Shown here: piece by piece, positions 21,554-33,600 of the stretch
How the letters are laid out: every line of letters starts with the position of its first letter
Position numbering within the stretch: the stretch's first letter is position 1
Source of the DNA: Crotalaria pallida
Lineage: Eukaryota > Streptophyta > Magnoliopsida > Fabales > Fabaceae
DNA: 64,000 nt
Assembly (NCBI GenBank): GCA_037953625.1
Contig: CM075651.1
Coordinates: 135,374,501-135,438,500 of the forward strand
Direction of reading: 5' to 3'
The notes under the pieces: generated by a model
The model's database searches: none
The model's input: only the letters and a program-made list of their open reading frames with translations
Told to the model about the DNA's origin: nothing
Made by a program: the position numbers and the translations under genes

Positions 21554-23873
21554 TTATGATTCACCATTCTCATTTTGGATTCTCATGACATCAATGTATG
21601 ATTTTCCCTGCAGCTCGCGAGAAAAGAATCCTTTGTAGTAATCTGCTAATCCAATTCTTCTAAACAAAGCCGGTCTTTCAGTTGTGACAAGACTTTGTAC
21701 TGGACCTATAACTTTTTTCATCTCAGGCCTATGAAATGTGGCAATGGAAATCCTCTCCTTCTCCGAGTTAACGATCGCTCTATGCTCAATGCTCCGGTAA
21801 ATCCCATTGGTCAGTATCTGCCAAAACATTTAGGAGAATTACCGAAAATTCTTAAAATCATAATAATGTTCATAGCATACATTCTTTTACTTTCTTTGGC
21901 TAAAATGCATACTAACTTTTATTCTTACATTATCATATATAAGGAGTATTGACTGATTTTCTGCCACTTACCTCTAAAATGTCTCCAACATTGATGACAA
22001 AAGCATTAGAAAGAGGTCTAATAGGAATCCATGTTCCATCTTTTCTTATTTGGAGGCCTTCCATTTCATTAACTTGGAGAAGGATGGTAAGGACTTCAGC
22101 ATCAGAATGAGGGTGGAGACCAATGACATGTTCTGGTCGTGAGCATGGAGGGTAGTAATTCATCCTCATTGATTGGCCCCCATCTTCAAATAACTCTAGC
22201 AATTCATCGGGCTCTATCTTAAGAGCTCTTGTCATAAACTCAATGATTGTGAGACAAAGTTTGTTCAGTTCTAAACAATACTTCTCTAGATTATCTCTGC
22301 AATCAAAATAAGTTTGTTTGAGTTAACTACCTAATCAATCAATGATTAAGGTGATAGTCTGGTAAAGGAGCAGATAATGATATTCTCAGAAGCACATTGA
22401 AAGAGGGAGTAGAAAACAACCTGAATGGTTGAGGAATACTAGGAAGTAAGTGCGGATTTCGTGCATTTATTGGAAGGGTGTTAATGTAGAATAGATCTGC
22501 CCAATCTAGCTTTTGTTTCTCAGATACAACAAACAACTGACCAAACCCCTCCAAATCCCCTGGCTTTTGCCATAATTTCTTCCTCTCTTCCATTGGAAGA
22601 TTGAAGAACTCTTGAACATGTATCTTCACATTTTTCACCAGTGAAGGGTTGACACCATGGTTAATTAGCTGTAATTAATTTCCGCATGAAAACTATTACA
22701 AAGAAAATACGATTAAATTTATATCTTTCGTAAACTATTTCAACCATTATACTAATGCAGCAATGTCTTGAATGGCATATTCATGAATTGTGATGAGCGT
22801 AAAACCAAATTCTTTGTGAAATTACAGTGATTATTTCACACTCCTGTATTGCTTCTCACGGTGTATATTTTCCTTAAATATGCATATATTCAATTTTTAT
22901 GTTTAATGCCATGTTCTTGCTTAAAATAAACAATATTTTTGGAACAAGTACAATTTGCTAGAAAATTGATGCTAGAATGAACTACAGTTTGGCATTTAAC
23001 TAATATACCTGGTGTAGTTGCTAGTCACTATATGATAGCAGGGTTTTACATTGTAGTAGCAAATATTCCAAAACAAATAAAATAAAATTCATACCCTTCA
23101 TAAACTATTTCAACCATTATGCATATGCAGTAGCATATTCCTGAACTATGATGAGTATAAAACCAAATTATTCGTAAAATTACAAAGATTACTACACACT
23201 TGTATTGCTTCCAACACTGTAGAATTCCCTAGAAAGTATATGCGCAAATTCATGTTTTATGTTACATGTTCTTATTAAAAATGAACAATGCTTTTGGACT
23301 AGGTACAATGTCCCAAAACATTGACGCTGGAATGAACTGCGTTCTAAAAGCATTTATCTAATGTACCTGGATTAGTTATATTAGTTTCAATTTATGTGAT
23401 GGCATGATTTTACATTGTAATAGCTTTGAAGTTGCAATGTAAATCCTCGAACGATTGCACAAATTTTGTGATCATTTTTTTACGGGCATGATATTCATTT
23501 AGCTACTGAACTGCCACTAAATAATATAATTTATTCTTACTTCTCAACTAGTTTCAATGGCATTTACTTTGGCTTTCGTTTTAAAGATGTGAATTCTTGA
23601 AGTAGTGAAAAATAGAGTAATGATTCAAACCTGGAAGAAACCCCATTGCTTGCACGCATGGTCTAGCTTCTCTAACTCAGCTGCATCTTCAGATAACAGC
23701 TTATTCATGTCGATGACTGGGACTTGTGGTAAAGAGATTGCGCTAAATACAACAGGAGGGTCTTGATTTGGCCGAACATATCGTTCTGGAACTTCGGTCA
23801 TGGGTTGTTTTGCTAGCTCTAGGACAGAAGGCACCAATATAGAGGTTCCAAACTTGAGCGTTTCAGAATCCAT
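21554..23873 (-). CDS. SRG1-like Fe(II)/2-oxoglutarate-dependent dioxygenase, paralog 1
   Basis: Predicted soluble oxygenase coupling 2-oxoglutarate decarboxylation to oxidation of a small molecule. Four exons on the minus strand are 23873-23631, 22668-22421, 22296-21972 and 21817-21554. All introns are GT-AG, total 1080 bp, 359 residues, usual for SRG1-type enzymes. DIOX_N covers about residues 55-165 ('WGFFQLINHGV' spans the exon 1/2 junction). The C-terminal 2OG-Fe(II) domain shows 'MNYYPPC', iron ligands H227 and D229 in 'HPHSDA' and H284 in 'SIEHRA', and the 2OG-binding R294-x-S296. Translation is placed at ATG 23873; the open frame extends six codons upstream only through a TTG. No stop or frameshift is visible. 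The substrate cannot be inferred; relatives act on alkaloids, flavonoids and hormones. A tandem paralog follows at 26032-27985. Confidence 0.92.
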
Positions 23874-23979
23874 AGCTGCAAATGAGTCCAATCTGAATGC
23901 TCTTGCTTGAGTTGATTTGATTTCAAACCCAAGAGGTAATATGACAGCGTAATAGAGCTTCGAGCTATAGATCTTAATC

Positions 23980-23987
23980 TATATAAA
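23980..23987 (-). promoter_or_regulatory. Candidate TATA box of paralog 1
   Basis: On the minus strand the word 'tttatata' lies about 107 bp upstream of the ATG at 23873, a plausible distance for a plant gene with a short leader. Other AT-rich words nearby make this a candidate only. Confidence 0.35.
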
Positions 23988-24061
23988 TTTACATATATTA
24001 ATGAAATGATTTTCTCAACTAATATTTTCTTGTCTCTTAAAAATTGTCTACCTAACATTTC

Positions 24062-25419
24062 CCTTTACATCATTATGTTCCATATGGGAATGCCAAGTCC
24101 AATCTCTGCAAGTTACATATTTATGTATAGAAAGAGTTACATATTAACGGCATAGGTTTATTATTGACTTTTCATAGTGACACATGCTCAAGTGTCTTAG
24201 TGCAATAGTAATGTTGCTGCCTTGCGATTTAGTCATGGGTTTCAAATCTTGAGAACACCCTCTTCGCTTGAGAGGTGATCAAGTAATCTAGCAAGCTTGT
24301 CTAGTTAGGAAAACATCTTTGTAACTTTTTATGCATAGAATCCTCAGATATTAGATCTTTTTTTAGAAAATTTGTACAACATACATACATGTTAACTAAC
24401 ACATCAACTCTGGGAATCATCAAAGTCATTATTAATATGGGAGGAAGCCGTAAATGACTTTATTGTATGTCTCAATCTATGCAAAATAGCAGAGCCACTA
24501 GCTTTTATATACAATGACAAATCAAGGTTACAGTTACACATCTGGAAACTAACTGTAACTAACTAATTTCCGACTGTCAATGACTTCCTAACAGTATTAA
24601 CTCAAGACTAACACAGCTACTGACATGAGTTGAATTCGATCAACCCGAGCTTCATGGGCTTGAGTGTCCCTTGTTTCCTAATGAATTGGATTGTGTTGAC
24701 AGACATAACTAGGCTCTCAAACACTTGATAAGTTATATGCACAAATTATGCATACTTTACTCTAATCACATTTTCTATCTCCTATAGCTGCAGAACCAAA
24801 GACTAACTAAAAGTAATAAAAGTAACTAGCTACCAACAGAATAGGAGATTACAACTCTAGCATGAAAACAATTACAAATACTTACATTTTTCATTTAATG
24901 TGGTAATACATACTTTATACTATTCGTTAAAAAGCTAAAAGTGATTATTCTTATAGAATTATGTCTAACTCTCTAAAATTGAAACAGCAAGAGCATAGAA
25001 ACTCCAATTGTGAATCACACTTGTTCAGTATAAATAGTATAACAAAATTAAAAGAAGTAACATAAGAAGAAGAAGCAAAGTCAAAGGCTTACATCAAGAG
25101 CAGAAAAAGGGAGAATAGATAGTTGTTACCTTCTCGGCTAAAGCTGAAGATAGACACTTCTCATAAGTTTTTTGATGAAGTCAAAGCCGGTGTGCTGGGA
25201 CAGCTCATAACACTAATAACTAAAACAATCGTACTTTTAAGTTTTAACTCCCCAACTTGATACTTAAGACATATGATACCTTAATTTGTCTTTGCTCTTA
25301 TTTCTAAGTGAATGAATATTATATATAAATAGTATAAACAAGTAAAAAATAAAAACAAGGAAGCAAGTGTCATAGTCCATTCGAACCTTAGTCTTCTAGA
25401 TTAATAAAATAAAATACAG
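24062..25419. other. Upstream region of dioxygenase paralog 1, no gene seen
   Basis: The segment matches 28140-29464 in order and includes a SINE-like relic. Words such as 'tagctgcagaaccaaagac' are conserved between the two units. The point at about 24800-24815 ('actaaaagtaataaaag') is the empty site of the SINE found at 28908-29024. A distal 5' untranslated exon cannot be excluded. Confidence 0.5.
24196..24305 (+). repeat. tRNA-derived SINE relic
   Basis: The words 'cttagtgcaatagtaatg' (A-box-like), 'ttgctgccttgcgatt' and 'catgggtttcaaatctt' (B-box-like), then 'aacaccctctt', match the usual head of plant tRNA-derived SINEs as I remember them. The relic is diverged and has no clear tail or target duplication. 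A more decayed copy is at 28295-28395. Confidence 0.45.
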
Positions 25420-26031
25420 CTAATGGACAGTTTTGCTACTAATAGGCACTGGTTTAATAATTAGTAATTCGAGGCAAGCAATAACTTTAAACAAATTTAG
25501 GCTCCAAAAAATATTGTGAATAGCTAATATTATATCCTTACCGTTCTTAAGGATTGTGGTAAATTTTACTCCCACAATTTCTTTATAGGTGTTGCTTTTC
25601 AGAAACAAATTTGCTGTTATATATCTATCGTTTGCAAAATTCAAGGTAGTATCAATAAATTTTTTTGCCAAAGAACCTTTATCTTTAGTCAATGGAGGAT
25701 ACATCTTCTTTTTTGGGAACTAAAAAGGGAGCATAAATAACCATTTTTTTCTCTGTCCCTTAAGCTTGTTTACAAATCACTTGAGCCCATTGAAGTTTGA
25801 TTTTAAGCTAGGTTGCACCAATAAGTATGTCAATAGCTTCCCAGGTAACTCTTTTTCAGCTTTGAAGCCTTGAGCAGTGAATCAAAATCACATCACCATC
25901 ATAAACAAAATTGAAAAATAGGAAGAGTCAATACTCACTTCCATCACAGTTGAAGAACATTACTGTTTGTTACATAATTGTTAACTAATTGTTTGATTAT
26001 AGATCCCATGCATGCAAAGTTATATGCACCT

Positions 26032-27985
26032 TTATGATTTACCATTTTCATTTTGGATTCTCATGTCATTGATGTATGATTTTCCTTGTAACTCGCGAGA
26101 AAAATATCCTTTGTAGTAGTCTGATAATCCAATTCTTCTAAACAAAGCCGGTGTTTCAGTAGTGACAAGACTTTGTGCTGGACCTATAACTGTTTTCATC
26201 TCAGGCCTATGAAATGTGGCGATGGAAATCCTCTCCTTCTCCGAGTTAATGATCGCTCTATGTTCGATGCTCCGATAAATCCCATTGGTCAGTATCTGCC
26301 AAAACATTGAGGAGAATTACTGAAAATTCTTAAAATCATAATGTTCATAGCATACATTCTTTTATTTTCTTTGGCAAAAATGCATACTAACTTTTATTCT
26401 TACATTATCATGTATAAGGAGTATTGAATGGTTTTCTGCCACTTACCTCCAAAAGGTCTCCAACATTGATGACAAAAGCATTAGAAAGAGGACTAATAGG
26501 AATCCAAGATCCATCTTTTCTTATTTGGAGGCCTTCCATTTCATTGACTTGGAGAAGGATCGTAAGGACTCCGGTATCAGAATGAGGGCGGAGGCCAATG
26601 ACATGTTCTGGTTGTGGACATGGAGGGTAGTAATTCATCCTCATTGATTGGCCCCCATCTTCAAATAACTCTAGCAATTCATTAGGCTCCATCTTAAGAG
26701 CTCTCGTCAGAAACTCCAGGATTGTGTGACAAAGTTTGTTCAGTTCTAAACAATACTTGTCTAGATTATCTCTGCAACAAAACAAATTTTGTTTGAGTTA
26801 CCTCCAATCTACATAATCAATTAACGATGATGTAGTTAAAGGTGGTCGGAGCAGATAGGCTGAGAAACACATTGAAAGAGTGGGAGAGGGGCATAACCTA
26901 AATGGTTGGGGTATATTAGGAAATAAGTATGGATTCCTGGTGTGCAATGGAAGAGTGTAAATGAAGAATAGATCTGCCCATTCTAGCTTTTGTTCCTCAG
27001 ATACGACAAACATCTGACCAAAACCCTCCAATTCCCCTGGCCTCTGCCATAATTTCTTCTTCTCTTCCATTGGAAGATTGAAGAACTCTTGAACACCTAT
27101 CTTCACATTTTCCACCAATGAAGGGTTCACTCCGTGGTTAATCAGCTGTAATTAATTTCCACATTAAAAATCTTGTAAAGAAAACAATATTTAACCCATT
27201 TCCTTCATAAACTATTTCAACCACTATACATTTGCATATACATATGCAGCAATGTCTTGAATGGCATATTCCTGAACTATGATGAGTGTAAAACCAAATT
27301 ATTCTTAAAATTGCAAAGATTACTACACATTCTTGTATTGCTTCCGAAAGTATAGATTTCGAAATAAATTATATGCACAAATTCAAGTTTTATGTTCGAC
27401 GTTCTTACTAAAAATGAGCAATGCTTTCGGAGTAGATACAGTTTCCCAAAAAATTGATGCTAGAATGAACTGCATCCTAAAAGCATTTATCTAATATACC
27501 AGGATTAGTTATATTAGTTTCAGGGTTTTACTTTGTAATATCTTCGAAGCTGCAATTTAAATCCTTGCACGATTGCACAAATCTTGTGATCATTTTTTAC
27601 GGTTATGATATTCTGAGTTGACACTAAATAATATGATTTAATCTTACTTCTCAACTAGTTTCATTGACATTCATTTTGGCTTTCGTTTTAAGGACATGAA
27701 TTGAATTCTTGAATTAGTGAAAAATAGAGTAATGATTCAAACCTGGAAGAAACCCCATTGTTTGCAGGCTTGGTCTAGCTTCTCTAACTCAGCCGCATCT
27801 TCAGATAACAGTTTATTCATGTCGATGACTGGGACTTGTGGTAATGAGATTGTGTCAGATGCAACAGGAGGGTCTTGATTTGGACAAACATATCGTTCTG
27901 GAACTTTGATTAAAGGCTGCTTTGCTAGCTCTTGCACAGAAGGCACTGGTAGAGAGGTTCCAAACTGGGGCATTTCATCATCCAT
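26032..27985 (-). CDS. SRG1-like Fe(II)/2-oxoglutarate-dependent dioxygenase, paralog 2
   Basis: Same predicted chemistry and exon structure as its tandem paralog. Exons on the minus strand are 27985-27743, 27145-26898, 26771-26447 and 26295-26032, each the same length as in paralog 1 (243, 248, 325 and 264 bp), giving 359 residues. Introns are 597, 126 and 151 bp, all GT-AG. Key residues are kept: 'MNYYPPC', H227 and D229 in 'RPHSDT', H284 in 'SIEHRA', R294-x-S296. Compared with paralog 1 the active-site segment reads RPHSDTG rather than HPHSDAE, which could alter substrate or 2OG handling. Start chosen at ATG 27985; the frame continues upstream only via a TTG. The protein appears intact. 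A CACGTG G-box and a TATA-like word lie just upstream. Confidence 0.92.
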
Positions 27986-28041
27986 AGCTGCAAATGAGTC
28001 CAATCTGAATGATTTTGCTTCGGTTGATTTGATTTCAAACC

Positions 28042-28047
28042 CACGTG
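28042..28047 (-). promoter_or_regulatory. G-box (CACGTG) upstream of paralog 2
   Basis: A palindromic CACGTG within 'ccacgtgg' lies 57 bp upstream of the ATG, between the candidate TATA word and the coding start. The aligned position in paralog 1 reads 'caagag' and lacks the motif. G-boxes bind bZIP and bHLH factors; function here is an inference. Confidence 0.4.
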
Positions 28048-28063
28048 GTATTATGACAGGGTC

Positions 28064-28070
28064 TATATAT
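28064..28070 (-). promoter_or_regulatory. Candidate TATA box of paralog 2
   Basis: An 'atatata' word on the minus strand, about 79 bp upstream of the ATG at 27985, in the position corresponding to the TATA-like word of paralog 1. Confidence 0.35.
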
Positions 28071-28294
28071 GTTTACATATATTACTACTTTTCTCTACAA
28101 GTTCACAATTAATCAAACAAATTTATCTTCTAATATTTTCTTGTCTCTTAAAAATTGTCTACCTAACATTTCAATATACACCAAGGCAGTGTATTGGTAT
28201 TTATTAATGGCGTCTCTACAAGCTGGAGAAGTTTTTATGTATAGAAAGAGTTACATATTAATGGCATTGGTTTATTATAGGCTTTTAATAGTGA

Positions 28295-28395
28295 CACATG
28301 TTCATAGCAGTAATGTTGCTCCCTTGTGATTTGGTCATGGGGCTCAAATCTAGGGAACTCCCTCTCCACTTGAGGGGGAAATCACATAACCTAGC
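28295..28395 (+). repeat. SINE relic (unit 2 counterpart)
   Basis: The words 'agtaatgttgctcccttgtg' and 'catggggctcaaatctagg' align with the SINE relic at 24196-24305, so the SINE predates the dioxygenase-unit duplication. Confidence 0.4.
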
Positions 28396-28907
28396 AAGCT
28401 TGACTACTTAGAAAAACATCTTCATAACTTTTTATGCATAAGAATCCTCAGATATTAGAACTTTCCAAAACTTGAACGACATCAATATTGGTTAACCGAC
28501 TGAACAACTCTGGGAATCATTGTAGTCATTTTCATAACTGGAGGAAGATGAAAATGACTTTATTTATGTCTAATAAGTAATAACACAACCACTAGCTTTT
28601 ATTGTACAATGACGAATCAAGGTTAACTTTAGCGAATCAGAATTCAGGGATTAGTTACACATCTGTAACTAACTGTAACTAACTAATTTCTTGCTGTCAA
28701 TGATTCCATTTCCTAACAGTATTAACTGAAGACTAACACAGCTACTGACATGAGTGTCCCATGTTTCCAGAAATGGATTATGTTGACAGACATAACTAGG
28801 CTCTCGAACAATAGATCAGTTTTATACACAAATAATACATACATTACTCAAATCACATTTTCTATCTCCTATAGCTGCAGAACCAAAGACTAACTAAAAG
28901 TGATAAA

Positions 28908-29024
28908 ATTCCCCAAGAGTCAGGTCACTTGGTAACTCACTTGATAGCGTTGCAGGACATAGAACGTTGGAATCAGGGTTCAAATAGTGATGACAACAAT
29001 AAATATTTGCCTATAGAAATAAAG
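28908..29024 (+). mobile_element. 117 bp SINE with 14 bp target duplication (copy 1)
   Basis: The segment is flanked by perfect 'ctaaaagtgataaa' repeats (28894-28907 and 29025-29038). It has A-box-like 'tcacttggtaactcac' and B-box-like 'agggttcaaatagtg' words in the same strand, as in tRNA-derived SINEs. The tail reads 'caataaatatttgcctatag...', not a simple poly(A). The first dioxygenase unit lacks it (empty site about 24800-24815). The 8 kb duplicate keeps it at 45212-45328. Confidence 0.75.
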
Positions 29025-29464
29025 CTAAAAGTGATAAATGTAACTAGCTCCCGATAGAATAGGAGATTACAGCTCTAGCATTAAAACAATCACAAATAAT
29101 TCATTTTCATATGATGTAATATTACTTTGTATTCATTAAAAAGCAAAAATTGATTCCAAGGAGACAATCCTTGCTGAGTGATGATTCTTATAGAAATATG
29201 TCTAACTCTTTCAAATTGAAACAGCAAGAGCTTAGAAACTCCAATTGTGAATCACATTTCAGCAGTTCAGCATAAGTAGTATAAAGAAATTAAAAGAAGT
29301 AACATAAGAAGAAGAACCATAGTCAAAGCTTTACATCAAGAGCAGAAGAATGGAGAATAGATAGTTGTTACCTTATCATCTAAAGCTAAAGATAGCCACT
29401 TCTGTGTTGTTGGGAGTTGGGACAGCTAATAACTGTAATAACTAAAACAATCTTACTTTTAAAG

Positions 29465-30223
29465 GGTTTTATTTTATTTTTTTATTTTTATAATCAAGAT
29501 TATGTTTTTAACTTTTTTTTTTAAATAATCATAATTTAATGTAATGCAGATAATAATTTTATATTATATTCTAGAAAAAATAATTAAAATCTAACATCTT
29601 CCTCATATGCGTTGTAGATTATTTTTGATAAAATTATTTTTTAAAACTCATGTAATTTTCTTATTATACTATTATCACTCTGATCACATTAACTACCCCT
29701 TTATCATTCCATATATTTTTTTTTTAAATTTACTTAGTAAAAATAATTTTCAAACAAAACAGATCAACTTAAATTCATATATTTTTTAATAGGCAAAGTA
29801 TTTTTTGTTTTTTTTACGGGGATAGGAGAAGGGAAATTAAATCCACCAAATGGTGGCGCCTAGAATCGAACTCAGAACTTCCAACTCCCAAGCCTTATTA
29901 AGACTTGGTACATGACCATGTGAGCTACTCTCACTCGTCAAATATAAATAGATTATAATTTTATCATATTATAATACAAATAAAAATAGTCATAATTTAA
30001 TTTTACTAGTTATACCAAAAACGCACTAACTCCCCAACTTAAGTTAAGACAACTAAACCATAAAAATTTTAAAAAAAATTAAGATAACTGAATAGTCGAT
30101 TTAAGTCTTTCAAATATTGTATTATTGTTAATTTAATCTCCAAAAATATTTGTAACCAATATAGTCTTTCAAACATCAATTGTACCATCTGTTTAGTTAT
30201 CTAAAATATTTGTTAATAATATA
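29465..30223. other. AT-rich spacer between SINE and copia, no gene seen
   Basis: Long A and T runs dominate. It contains the minus-strand SINE at 29815-29940. Its last bases are ATATA, the target-site duplication of the copia element. Confidence 0.6.
29815..29940 (-). mobile_element. tRNA-derived SINE, minus strand (copy 1)
   Basis: On the minus strand the head reads 'agtagctcacatggtcatg' (A-box-like) and then 'gagttcgattctaggc' (B box), the tRNA-like promoter pair of a SINE. The 3' part runs into 'ccgtaaaaaaaacaaaaaa'. The duplicate is at about 46124-46249. It is not a functional tRNA because the acceptor and anticodon arms are not recognisable. Confidence 0.55.
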
Positions 30224-30589
30224 TGTTGGGTGGCTCTGCATATAGTCTTCTCTCTAACGTGAACAACCCATGGTTGCTGTTCTTTTTTTATTTTATTTTA
30301 ATGGCTATCATTGGCTCCTCATTATTACCATTCATTTCAATGGCTATTAGAGTATTTTATTTTCAGCCTCATATGCATGAATGGTCACAGACCATTCTTC
30401 TCTCCTATATAAGGAGTCACACTTTCCATTGTAATACATCCCTATTCTCCCATTCCCATTTTCTCATATAGCAATAATTATAGAAAGTTCATTATATTAT
30501 CATTTTTGGCAACTTTTATTCTATTAACTTCTCTTTAATTCTCCAATTGATTTGATCTTGTGATTCTGCTTAGTGCATATACCTTAACA
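30224..30589 (+). repeat. 5' LTR of copia copy 1
   Basis: It starts TGTTGGGTGG and ends CCTTAACA. A 'ctcctatataaggag' TATA-containing word is near 30405-30420. Its 3' part reads 'cttgtgattctgctt', shared with the 5' LTR of copy 2 but different from both 3' LTRs ('cttgtacttccgctt'). That pattern marks the two copies as duplicates rather than independent insertions. Confidence 0.95.
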
Positions 30590-30591
30590 AG

Positions 30592-30603
30592 TGGTATCAG
30601 AGC
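30592..30603 (+). other. Primer-binding site (tRNA-iMet)
   Basis: TGGTATCAGAGC lies two bases after the 5' LTR and is complementary to the 3' end of plant initiator methionine tRNA, the usual primer of copia elements. Confidence 0.9.
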
Positions 30604-30626
30604 ACTTACTCAATTGAGAATTTAAA

Positions 30627-33600
30627 ATGTCTACTATTATCAAATTTGACATCGAGAAGTTTGATGGCAAAATTAGCTTTTCTATTTTGAGTGTCCAAAT
30701 GAAAGTCGTTCTTACCTAGAATGGATTAAAGAAAGCTTTAGATGGAAAGTCGAAGAAATCGGCTTCTATGACCGACGAGCAATGGGACGAATTGGACGAA
30801 AAGGCGCTTTCAGCAATGCAACTTAGCTTATCCAAGGAGGTTCTTCGTGAGGTAGCAAATGAAACTACCGCCGCAGGATGATGGTTAAAGTTAGAAACTT
30901 TATTTATGACCAAAAGCCTCGCAAATAAGCTTCGTCTGAAGGAGCGCTTATATACAATCCGCATAGCTGTAGGTACATCTATTCAATCTCATCTTGATGA
31001 GTTCAATTCCATTATCATGGATTTGGAAAACATGGATATCAAAATTGACGATGAGGATAAAGTTGTTTTATTGGTTGTCTCTTTGCCTTCCACCTATAAA
31101 CATTTCAAAGAAATAATGTTGTATGGTAACAATGATACATTATCCTTCGAAGATGTTAAATCCAATTTATTGTCCAAAGAAAAATTTGATTTAGAAGTTC
31201 ATTCCAAGGACAGAGGTGAAGGTTTGAATGTCAGAGGCAGAACTCAAGAAAAATGGACTAACAATAATAGAAAGTTCAGGTCTAAGTCTAGAGGCCACAA
31301 GTCAAGCAAATTTTGTCGCTATTGCAAGAAACCAGGGCATGATATTTCCGATTGTTATATCTTAAAGAAAAAACAAGAAAAGGAAGGAAAAGGAAAGCCT
31401 CTACAATCTGCCGAAGCCGCCAATGTTGAAAATGATTCTGATAATGATATTTTGTTATCCGTTATCACTTCTGATAAAAGGAGTAAAACTAAATGGATTC
31501 TTGATTCTGGGTGTACCTTTCATATGTGTCCTTATAAGGACTTGTTTTCCAGTTTCGAACCTATTGATAGTGGCGTTGTCTTGATGGGCAATGATGCTGA
31601 GTGCAAGGTTGTTGGAATAGGTACTATTCAAATCAAGACCCATGATGGTATTGTCAGGACTTTGACTAAAGTTCGCTATATTCCTAACTTGAAACGGAAC
31701 TTAATTTCTCTAGGCACCCTTGAGTCTCTTGGGTGCAAATACTCAGTTGAAGGTGGAGTCCTAAAGGTTTCAAAAGGCGCCCTTCTCTTGATGAAAGCTA
31801 ACCGAATTGGTAGCTTATATGTCTTGCAAGGCTCAGTTGTGACAGGTTTAACAGCGGTATCCTCTTCCATGACCAACAATGATGACACAAAATTATGGCA
31901 CATGTGCTTGGGCCATATGAGTGAAAAAGGCTTGCACCTTTTAAGCAAGCTAGGTCATTTTGGAAAACATATTACCGGAAAGCTGGAGTTCTGCGAGCAT
32001 TGTGTTTTTGGGAAACAGAAAAAAGCCACTTTCTCTACTGCTACTCACCGCACAAAAGGTATTCTTGATTACATTCACTCTGATCTTTGGGGTCCTTCTA
32101 AAGTACCCTCTCATGGAGGACAGCGCTATATGATGACTCTAATTGATGATTTTTCTCGTAAGGTATGGGTTTATTTTCTTAGATATAAAAATGAGACTTT
32201 TCCAACTTTCAAAAGGTGGAAAACTCTTGTTGAAACCCAGACTGGAAAGAAAGTCAAGAAGCTCAGAACAGACAATGGTCTAGAGTTTTGTGAAGGTGAC
32301 TTTAATGATTTCTGTGCACATCATGGTATTGCTAGACATAAAACTATCCCACGAAAGCCCCAGCAGAATGGTGTTGCAGAGAGAATGAATAGAACCATAC
32401 TTGAAAAGGCTCGTTGTATGCTTTCAAATGCAGGGTTATGGCATCGACGTAATTTGTGGGCCGAGGCAGCATCTACTGCATGTTACTTGATCAACCGTTC
32501 TCCACATTCTGCACTTGATTTCAAAATGCCAGAAGAAATATGGTCAGGTAATCCTATTGACTATTCTAATTTGAGAATTTTCGGGTGTCCTGCATATGCG
32601 CATGTCAATGATGGAAAATTAGCTCCAAGAGCTGTGAAGTGCATTTTTCTTGGCTATTCATCTGAGTTTAAAGGATATTGTTTATGGTGTTCTGACTCGA
32701 AATCAAGAAAATTAATTTTTAGCAGAGATGTGACTTTTAACGAGGATACGTTATTATCTTCTGGAAAACACTCTTCTATGTCTTCTTCTACTAGTACAAG
32801 TACAAGTAAATTACAGGGTACTAGCGAGACGGTGGAGTTGGAAGTGAAGTCTGCCACTACAATCCCTAATTCATCTCGTGATGAACCTAAAAGTGATGAT
32901 GATGGTGATCGTGAACATGACATCAATGCCACTTCTCCTATCCAGCCACAAGAAGATGATTACGTTCTTGCCCGAGATAAACCTAGAAGACATATTAAAA
33001 TGCCAGCTAGATACACTAATAGCAATAATTTAATTGCTCATGCATTATCTATTGCACAAGAGGTCAATGATGTTGTTGAGCCTACCAGCTATACTGAAGT
33101 TGTGTCCTGTGCTGATTCCTCGAAGTGGCTAGTGGCTATGAATGAAGAAATCGAGAGTCTCCATAAGAACAATACATGGAATTTGTCATAGCTTCCACAA
33201 GGCAAACGACCTTTAAGATGTAAATGGGTCTATAAGAAGAAAGAAGGCATTCCCGAAGTAGAAGATCCTAGATGCAAAGCACGACTTGTTGTCAAAGGCT
33301 TTAATCAAAAAGAAGGTATTGACTTTAATGAGATTTTCTCACCTGTTGCTCGTCATACCTCTATTCGTGTTCTGCTTGCTTTTGTTGCTCTGTTTGATTT
33401 GGAATTAGAGTAATTTGATGTGAAGACAACTTTTCTACACGGAGAGCTAGAAGAAGAGATCTATATGGATCAGCCCGAGGGATTTGTTGTTCTTAGTAAG
33501 GAGCATCTTGTATGCCGCCTAAAGAAATCTTTGTATGGCCTTAAGCAAGCTCCGAGGCAATGGTATAAAAGGTTCAATTCTTTTATGATTAGGCAAGGTT

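Larger units (their letters stand above)
21058..25240 (-). repeat. Tandem gene-duplication unit 1
   Basis: The sequence from 'ttaaggattgtgg' (downstream flank) to 'aataactaaaacaatc' (upstream flank) is repeated in direct order at about 25550-29464, covering the whole dioxygenase gene with introns and flanks. Introns are alignable but more diverged than exons, notably intron 1. Confidence 0.8.
25550..29464 (-). repeat. Tandem gene-duplication unit 2
   Basis: This is the direct repeat of about 21058-25240 and contains dioxygenase paralog 2. It differs by a shorter intron 1 and a SINE insertion at 28908-29024. The 3' flank 25550-26031 is unremarkable AT-rich sequence; the 94-codon frame at 25420 is accidental. 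Confidence 0.8.

Noticed and set aside
23874..23891. Upstream start of dioxygenase paralog 1 (and 27986-28003 for paralog 2)
   Set aside because: The upstream codon is TTG, not ATG. Both genes have an ATG six codons later at the same aligned place.
29815..29940. Functional tRNA gene on the minus strand
   Set aside because: A and B boxes are present, but no cloverleaf can be formed. The structure and tail fit a SINE.
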